DNA of 64,000 nt, taken from positions 30,284,238 to 30,348,237 of the forward strand of contig NC_090447.1 of assembly GCF_031143425.1 (NCBI RefSeq), in the 5' to 3' direction. A program made the position numbers and the translations under genes. The DNA is from Pleurodeles waltl. Lineage: Eukaryota; Chordata; Amphibia; Caudata; Salamandridae. This document shows, piece after piece, positions 57,151 through 64,000 of the stretch. The notes beneath the pieces were generated by a model. The model was given only the letters and a program-made list of their open reading frames with translations, was not told the DNA's origin and did not search any database. Each line of letters starts with the position of its first letter. Position 1 is the first letter of the stretch.

Positions 57151-58815
57151 CTCTAGGAGTAAGAGTGACTTCATTCATTCATTTATGTCAACAATGCCAG
57201 GCAGGTGTCTTGACCAGGCACAAAACTATGGAACGTGGATGCTCCTGTGAGGATGGGGATGTCCTTCCTATGTGCCCAGGTGCGGTGCCCGCACCAAGCA
57301 CAGTTTCCTGGTTCCAAAGGTGGAGACCGGTCACCTGGGCTGAACCGAGGTCTATGAGGAACATTAGACATAGATCTGCAGGTCTGAGAATGAACGTCAC
57401 CTAAGATTCTCACCAACAAACCATTATGTTTGGTGGTTTCATATTTTTCCCAAGATCTTTTTTTCCTCATTATTTGTATTATCAACATGACAGCTCTGAT
57501 GAATAGCTTAGAGCAGGGCGTCAACGTTTGAGAACCACAACCCTATTTTTAGAATGACAAACTTTCACGACCCACCTACCTTTAATGCACATGCGGCCTT
57601 GACCGCGCCCTTCAATATTAGACTGTGGCCAAGATGTTGATCTGCCCATAAAAGTGGCAGATGTTGACCTACACTGGAGTCTGGAACTGGAACACTTTTC
57701 AGAATGTGGTGCTGGCCTGTGGCATCCATTCACTAAAGTCAGAAGGCTTCTGAAAAAACTTAGTGGTACCAGTGACTTCAGCAAATTTGTGCAACCCCTT
57801 CTGCATCAGAGTATAGGGTAAGGCCTCATATCGATCTTTATGTTAAAAAGAGACTCAGTGGTGCGTTTTGGACTCCAAATATATATTTCCAGTTTTTAAA
57901 TAGAGCCAGGGGCATTGGGGCACTTTAAGTGAGCACCAGATTACCTTGCACAAGGTCAGATTAATTCTATTATAGACGCTGCAGATTGAGTGATTTGACA
58001 AGAATGAAAGGATGCTGAGCAATGGCTGAGACTCAAATCAGGTTCCTCAGTTAGAAAGTCAGCAGCTCTTGCCTTTAGGCATCATCCATATTTCTTAATT
58101 TGTGTGTGAACGTCCTACACATGTAATATGGCTGTTTATGATCACATGTTGGGTGCACATTCTCTACTGAAATGGCTTTATGAAGTAAAAAGCAGCTGCA
58201 ACAAATGATAGAAAGTTCACAGAGAGACTTGTTTGGGAATACTTGCAAGCATTTGTTTTAAAACTGGATTTAGGGACATTGTCCAGCACCTTTGCACTGG
58301 TGCACAAACAGGGCTCATCATTTTAAATATTACTTACATATAGACCAGGACTTTTGTGATTCACCACAAATCGGCTCGCGCCCCACCTGTGAGCCGGGTA
58401 TGATCTATTGGCATATACTGATCTGGGAGGAAACTGGAGACGTAAACTTCTCCTACTCCTGTAAAGGTCTCAGGCAGGCCTGTTGCCCCCATACACATCT
58501 CTCCCATACGTGGTTACGGGGGGCAGTGAGGAGTGCCACTGCATTTGCTCTTTCGCTGTAGATATGGAAAACGCGGTGCACTGGGAGGTCTACCCAAGAA
58601 TTTCCCTGAAAATGGGTGGTAGGCAACAGGAGGTGTTTGCGGCCCTGCCAGCTGGCATGGTGCCACCGTGTGACACACCATACCAGCTCCCTTCTGACAG
58701 TCACCCAGTGAGGAGCCGACATCACATGCTTTCAGAGAAACGAGCTGGAAATCACTGTTAAAAGTAGATGTAGAAAAGTACCATCTTGCCTGGCATGTTA
58801 CCCCCATATTTCACT
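57150..58815. other. no gene seen
   Basis: Ordinary sequence with short overlapping frames on both strands. A stretch near 57515-57560 ('gcgtcaacgtttgagaacc') resembles an interspersed DNA-transposon end, but no partner was found. Confidence 0.35.
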
Positions 58816-58819
58816 GTAC

Positions 58820-60996
58820 ATATGTTGTTTTAGTCTATGTGTCACTGGGACCCTGCCAGGCAGGGCCCCAGTGCTCATAAGTATGTGCCCTGTATGTGTT
58901 CCCTGTGTGATGCCTAACTGTCTCACTGAGGCTCTGCTAACCAGAACCTCAGTGGTTATGCTCTCTCTGCTTTCCAGATTTGTCACTAACAGGCTAGTGA
59001 CTACATTTACCAATCCACATTGGCATACTGGTGCACCCATATAATTCCCTTGTATATGGTACTGAGGTACCCAGGGTATTGGGGTTCTAGGAGATCCCTA
59101 TGGGCTGCAGCATTTCTTTTGCCACCCATAGGGAGCTCTGACAATTCTTACACAGGCGTGCCACTGCAGCCTGCGTGAAATAATGTCCACTGGACTGCTC
59201 TGAGTGGCCAGTGCCAGCAGGTGACGTCAGAGGCTCCTTCTGATAGGCTCTTACCTTTCTTGGTAGTCAATCCTCCTTCCTTGGTAGCCAAACCTCTTTT
59301 TCTGGCTATTTAGGGTCTCTGCTTTGGGGAATTCTTTAGATAACGAATGCAAGAGCTCACCAGAGTTCCTCTGCATCTCCCTCTTCACCTTTTAGCAAAG
59401 GATTGACCGCTGACTGCTCCAGGACGCCTGCAAAACCGCAACAAAGTAGCAAGACGACTACCAGCAACATTGTAGCGCCTACTCCTGCAGGCTTCATCGA
59501 CTGCTTCCTGGTGGTGCATGCTCTGGGGGTAGCCTGCCTTCACCCTGCACCAGAAGCTCCGAAGAAATCTCCCGTGGGTCGACGGAATCTTCCCCCTGCT
59601 AACGCAGGCACCAAAAGACTGCAACACTGGTCCTCTGGGTCCCCTCTCATCCTGATGAGCGTGGTCCCTGGAACACAGCAACTCTGTCCAAGTGACTCCC
59701 ACAGTCCAGTGACTCTTCAGTCCAGGTTTGGTGGAGGTAAGTCCTTGCCTCCCCACGCTAGGCTGCAAAGCTGTGTACCTCGTGATTTGCAGCTGCTCCG
59801 GCTCCTGTGCACTCTTCCAGGATTTCCTTTGTGCACAGCCAAGCCTGGGTCCCCAGCACTCCGTCCTGCAGTGCACAACCTTCTGAGTTGTCCTCTGGTG
59901 TCATGGGACTCCCTTTTGTGACTTCGCATGGACTCCAGTTCACTGTTCTTCTAAGTGCCTGTTGGAGTACTTCTGCGGGTGCTTCTGTGAGGGCTCTCTG
60001 AGTTGCTGAGCACCCCCTCTGTCTCCTCCTCGAAGTGGCTACATTCTGGTCCCTCCTGGGCCCCTGCAGCACCTAAAAACCTCTACCACAACCCTTGCAA
60101 CTAGCAAGGCTTGTTTGCGGTCTTTCTGCGTGGTAACACCTCTGCAAGCTTCATCGCGACGTGGGACATCCGTCTTTGCAAGGAGAAGTTCCTAGTCCTC
60201 TTCTTTCTTGCAGAACTCCTAGCTTCTTCCAACCGGTGGCAGCTTCCTTGCACCTTCAGCTGGCATTTCCTGGGCTCCTGCCCCCTCTCGACACTGTTGC
60301 GACTATTGGACTTGGTCCCCTTGTCTTACAGGTACTCAGGTCCGGAAATCCGTTGTCAGTGCACTGCTGGTGTGTGTTCTTCCTGCAGAATCCCCCTATC
60401 ACGACTTCTGTGCTCTCTGGGGGGAGTAGGTGCATTTTACTCCTACTTTTCTGGGTCTTGGGGTGGGGTATTTTTCGAACCCTCACTGTTTTCTTACAGT
60501 CTCAGCGACCCTCTACAAGCTCACATAGGTCTGGGGTCCATTTGTGATTCGCATTCCACTTTTCGAGTATATGGTTTGTGTTGCCCCTATACCTATGTGT
60601 TCCTATTGCAACCTATTGTGATTCTACACTGTTTGCATTACTTTTCTTGCTATTACTTACCTAATTTTGGTTTGTGTACATATAACTTGTGTATATATAT
60701 GACCTTCTTACTGAGGGTACTCACTGAGATACTTTTGGCATATTGTCATAAAAATAAAGTACCTTTATTTTTAGTAACTCTGTGTATTGTGTTTTCTTAT
60801 GATATTGTGCATATGATATGTGGTATAGTAGGAGCTTTACATGTCTCCTAATTCAGCCTAAGCTGTTTTGCCATAGCTACCTTCTATCAGCCTAAGCTGC
60901 TAGAAACACCTCTTCTACACTAATAAGGGATAACTGGACCTGGCACAAGGTGTAAGTACCTATGGTACCCACTACAAGCCAGGCCAGCCTCCTACA
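58820..60996 (+). mobile_element. long LTR-like repeat, about 2.2 kb
   Basis: It begins 'tgttgttttagtctatgtgt' and ends 'caggccagcctcctaca' (60996), i.e. TG...CA ends. It contains a consensus CRE TGACGTCA (59222-59229) and a poly(A) signal AATAAA (60753-60758) about 240 bp before the end. The text strongly resembles a high-copy newt LTR that I recall ('ctcactgaggctctgctaa', 'ttcccttgtatatggtactg'). No gag/pol flanks it, so it is probably a solo LTR. The target duplication and exact left edge are not resolved. Confidence 0.65.
60111..60851 (+). other. 246-codon open frame inside the LTR
   Basis: This frame is open for 741 bp and crosses the AATAAA signal. The predicted product is rich in Cys, Leu, Phe and Tyr with no recognised domain and no repeated structure. 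A shifted 128-codon frame overlaps it. Long open stretches in T/C-rich LTR sequence can arise by chance, so I do not call it a gene. It is listed because of its length. Confidence 0.2.
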
Positions 60997-62083
60997 GTAG
61001 ATTTCCAACGACTTGGAACTGCTGATGTGAATTGAGGGGTGTGGTGTGAAAATACCCAGGACATCGGCACCAGCCTCAGCAAGCCTTTGTTTTTGGGGAG
61101 GAGGGGGGGTTGAGGCGCAGGAGGGGAGAACAGTGCCTCGTGGGTACTTCTCGGCACAAGGCCCCACCCCCTCCTCACACAAATGTTTTTTTTAGTTGTT
61201 TTTTTTTAGTTGGCAGCTCTTTTTTTTATTAGTGATTAATTCAGAGTGTACCATAGGCTAGAAAGCAGATGGCCTTGGACAGAGGTGACAGCTTTTGGCT
61301 TTGGGCTCATCTGTAGCGCTACAGAGACCTTTACCTGGAAATATTAGGCTCTTGTCACTAAGATCACCTCCTCGTTGGACGTTGTGGTGTGATTGGTACT
61401 GGGAAGAGCTACAAATTGCATTGTATGGGGCTTACTTGGTGTGAGGTGACAGCCCTAGCCCTGGGTTCTGAGTAGCAGGGAGGTGGTCAAGGTGTTGTGC
61501 ATTTGTAGGAGTTTGTGTGCCCAGGAATGGACTGGAGACTGAATCCGGCCTGGGTGACCCCTCCTGGACCAAAGGATAGAGTAATTTGCATCTCAGAGGT
61601 CTAAAGCCCCATGCTGTTGCTGCGCCTGGCTCCCTTGCCTGCAGCAGATGTGAGGGGCTGGACCTTGCCCAGAGCCGACGCGCCTCTCTTGGATCTGACC
61701 ACTAAAGTCCTGGTCAGAAAGGAGAATCTCTCAGCCAAATTCTGCTTTGAAAAGGAAGTGAGAAACGCTGAAGTGGCCCAGATGTGAGCTGAGCTAACCC
61801 GAGCTTGGACTCAGCAAGGTGTTAGTGACGGGGCGATGAAAGGATGGCGGCCAGGGGATGGGTGGGTGATGGAGGGTGAGGGAAGGGTGAGAGGAATGGC
61901 TCTAGAGAAATGGAAATGAATGGGCAAGAGGGGTTGTAGATGTAAAAACAGAGGCATGAAAGGAAAGGAAAGGAAAGCAGGAGGGGCAGAAAGGATAGAG
62001 TGAGGGTTGAGGAGAGGAGGAGGGTGAAGAGAACAGAGAGTGCATGGCACGGAGGACACGGAGTTTTCTAAGAGATGAAGGCC
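60997..62083. other. no gene seen; T-runs and purine tracts
   Basis: 61185-61232 has three long T-runs separated by 'agttg'. 61840-62040 is strongly purine-rich (GGATGGGTGGGTGATGGAGGG and (GGAAA)n types), giving a 163-codon Pro-rich frame on the minus strand that is compositional. No exon recognised. Confidence 0.4.
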
Positions 62084-62500
62084 CACATTATGATACTGGC
62101 GGTATAAACCGCCTACCGCTGCTGTGACGGCCGCCAAAAGACCATCACATCGGCTACCATCAGTTCGCAAGATTATGACCACAGCCGGACTTCCGCCACA
62201 AGAAGGGCGGAAAGCCGGCCATGGCCATACTGGCGATGGTGGTAAGGTGGTGCTGCTACCACCAGCACCGCCACGCCAGTAGACCGCCGCCAGCCGTATC
62301 ATGACATATGATACGGCCTGGCAGTGTTCTGCTGGCGGGCGCTGCTGGCGGTATCAGCACCCTGTCCCGTTCTCTGATGAAAGACCCCCTGGATGCAGGT
62401 AAGTTGGGCTTCCGACAGGGGAGGGGGGGTGTTGTGTGTGTGTGTGTGTGGGGATGTATGGGATTGTGTGCATGAATGTGTGAGTGTGTGCGCAAACTCA
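62084..62500. mobile_element. MITE-like repeat 'cccacattatgatactggcgg'
   Basis: 'cattatgatactggcggtat' at the start, inner GGCGGT/ACCGCC words, a palindrome 'gtatcatgacatatgatac' (about 62295-62313), then 'ccccctggatgcaggtaagt' and a (TG)n run at about 62432-62450. This order matches an abundant newt repeat from memory. The terminal inverted copy is not present at the right end. Confidence 0.5.
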
Positions 62501-62569
62501 GTTTATATACCCCAACATTCCTTTGAAGTGGGAGAGACTTCAAATATTGTTCTTGAAGTGCACAAGTTT

Positions 62570-63299
62570 CCCTTTCAGTACAGGTCTGTCTGCCAGGGTC
62601 CCAGTAGGAGGTTTGTCAGTCTATTGGGTGAGGGCAGGCCACTAGCCTTTGAAATGTAAGTGTCAGGCTCTCCACCCTTCCAGGAAGACCCATTCAGTAT
62701 GCAGATTAGTGCAGGTGTGACTGAGTGAGGGTAGCCCTACTGCTAGCCTATGAAAGGAGCAGGCCTCACAGTAGGGGAAAACAAATTTAGGGTTTTTTCA
62801 CTACCAGGACATATAAAACACACATGTACATGTACATGTCCTGCCTCTTACCTACACAGCACCCTGTCCTATGGGTTACCTAGGGCCTACTTTAGGGGTG
62901 ATTTATATGTAGAAAAGGGGGCGTTTAAGGCTTGGCAAGTACTTTTAAATGCCAAGTGGAAGTGGCAGTGAAACTGCACACACAGGCCTTGCAATGGCAG
63001 GCCTGAGACATGGTTAAGGGGCTACATATGTGGGTGGCACAAGTAGCATTCAAGTTACAGGCCCTGGGCACATGTAGTGCACTTTACTAGGGACTTACAA
63101 GTAAATCAAATATGCCAACTGGGAATGAACCAATGTTACCATGTTCCAGGGAGAGAACATATGCACTTTAGCACTGGTCAGCAGTGGTAAAGGGTGCAGA
63201 GTCCTAAAACCAGCAAAAACTGTGTCAGAAAAGTGGAAGGAGGCAGCAAAAAGTTGGGGGATGACCACCCTAAGGCTGTCAGGTCTAACAATTCCTAAC
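62570..63299 (+). mobile_element. Gypsy-type LTR-like repeat
   Basis: It includes 'atggttaaggggctacatat', 'gcactttactagggacttac' and 'agagtcctaaaaccagcaaa', and ends 'ggctgtcaggtctaaca' near 63299. This block resembles a high-copy salamander LTR (Ty3/Gypsy-like) that I know by sight. Start and target duplication were not defined. Confidence 0.45.
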
Positions 63300-64000
63300 T
63301 GGACTTTTCTTGCCACTTAAATTGAAAATGAAAAGTAAAACAGTTGCCATAAGAGAGCCGACTCAAAGCGCCACAGCTGCCATGAGCGTGAGCGCGAAGG
63401 AGAGACACAAAAGTAAAAAGAAGATTATTTGCAGTCAAACATATTGGCAAAAGTGCAATTATCCACATAACAGGGTTGATGGCCAAGGCGGTAACCAAAC
63501 TGCCCCAAGGAGGGACAAACGTAAAGCATTTACCAATGATAACAAAGTAATTTTGAAAGGCAAGCCCATGAGTGAGTGATAGTGATGGGTGTGCGGTGGA
63601 CGTGGTTAAAAGCACAAAGATAGATTAGAACAGGTCAGAGCGCTTGCGTGCTTGACCTAACAAAGATGAAGTCCAGGTAGCCCTGGTTGACCAGGGATGG
63701 GCCACGAGTGACCGTGGTTTATTAATGAATACGAGAGCAGGTGATCAACGCTTTCATTCAAGAAAGAGCAGTCATGTTACAAGGAAGGGTAGATGTTTGC
63801 TTTTTGGGTCTTGTAACACGCCACATTTACAATAATGTTCTAAATTAGAGGATTTGGAAGTGCCTTATGGTATTAGTGGTCAGCCTGAAGTGTCCATGCA
63901 AACCTCACTCCAGCATCTTCCAACTTGACCTAGTGATTCTAACAATACCCCTGTCTTGACCGATAGGACAACAAGCCCCTCCCTGGTGCGCTACACTACT
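63300..64000. other. probable dispersed repeat, no gene seen
   Basis: An 89-codon Lys-rich plus-strand frame (63310-63579) covers 'aatgaaaagtaaaacagttg' to 'ggcaagcccatgagtgagtg'. The text resembles a multi-copy newt repeat from memory, so I do not call it a gene. The rest to the window end is unremarkable. Confidence 0.35.

Noticed and set aside
59385..60072. Overlapping 104-172 codon frames on both strands in the 2.2-kb LTR
   Set aside because: Several frames are open at once in C-rich sequence with few stops; no motif or conservation evidence.
61811..62302. 163-codon minus-strand Pro/His/Phe-rich frame
   Set aside because: Translation of a purine-rich low-complexity tract plus a MITE.

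Overview
This 64 kb window looks like non-coding DNA from a very large, repeat-rich vertebrate genome. The best guess is a salamander, probably a newt of the Pleurodeles type. That rests on the mix of repeats: L2/CR1-clade LINE fragments, foldback MITEs beginning 'cctgatttagatattggcgg', a MIR-like CORE-SINE, several LTR families and long minisatellites. The assignment is from pattern memory, with no database search. No complete cellular gene is visible. Two short candidate exons are reported: one carrying a signal peptide on the plus strand at 54.7 kb, and one cysteine-containing exon on the minus strand at 15.7 kb.

Layout. 1-9526 is a 77-bp minisatellite with a superimposed ~3.3-3.7 kb higher-order repeat. 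9.5-20.9 kb is mostly non-repetitive-looking DNA with foldback elements, short duplications, a G-quadruplex-type tract and a tRNA-headed SINE. 20.9-22.75 kb is a 32-bp minisatellite. 22.9-25.1 kb holds a decayed minus-strand LINE. 25.57-28.88 kb holds two adjacent arrays (66 bp, then 73 bp). 30.6-37.5 kb is a nest of transposons: two minus-strand LINE fragments either side of an endogenous-retrovirus-like LTR with a gag-like remnant, then a plus-strand LINE 3' end. 39-41.5 kb has a Harbinger-type MITE, a 50-bp array and a non-autonomous hAT element with a perfect 8-bp target duplication. 42.1-45.0 kb (38-bp unit) and 48.1-54.4 kb (44-bp unit) are two related pyrimidine-rich arrays. Between them lie a duplicated ETS/YY1-like motif block, a second LTR of the same family as the 33-kb one, and a second MITE. 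54.86-56.47 kb is a nearly intact L2 reverse transcriptase with one in-frame stop. 58.8-61.0 kb is a ~2.2 kb LTR-like repeat, and 62.1-63.3 kb holds a MITE-like repeat and a further LTR-like repeat.

The most interesting observation is a conserved small open frame in the R region of both copies of one LTR family (33234-33350 and 46219-46332). Each encodes a 37-38 residue, highly hydrophobic peptide. The two align without gaps at about 51% identity, their nucleotide differences are concentrated in third codon positions, both have strong start contexts, and in each the stop codon abuts or overlaps the poly(A) signal position. This suggests a selected, LTR-encoded membrane microprotein or upstream ORF that I do not recognise.

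About 38% of the window (roughly 24 kb by hand estimate) is minisatellite in seven arrays. Most long open frames inside these arrays, on either strand, are by-products of repetition and were left out.
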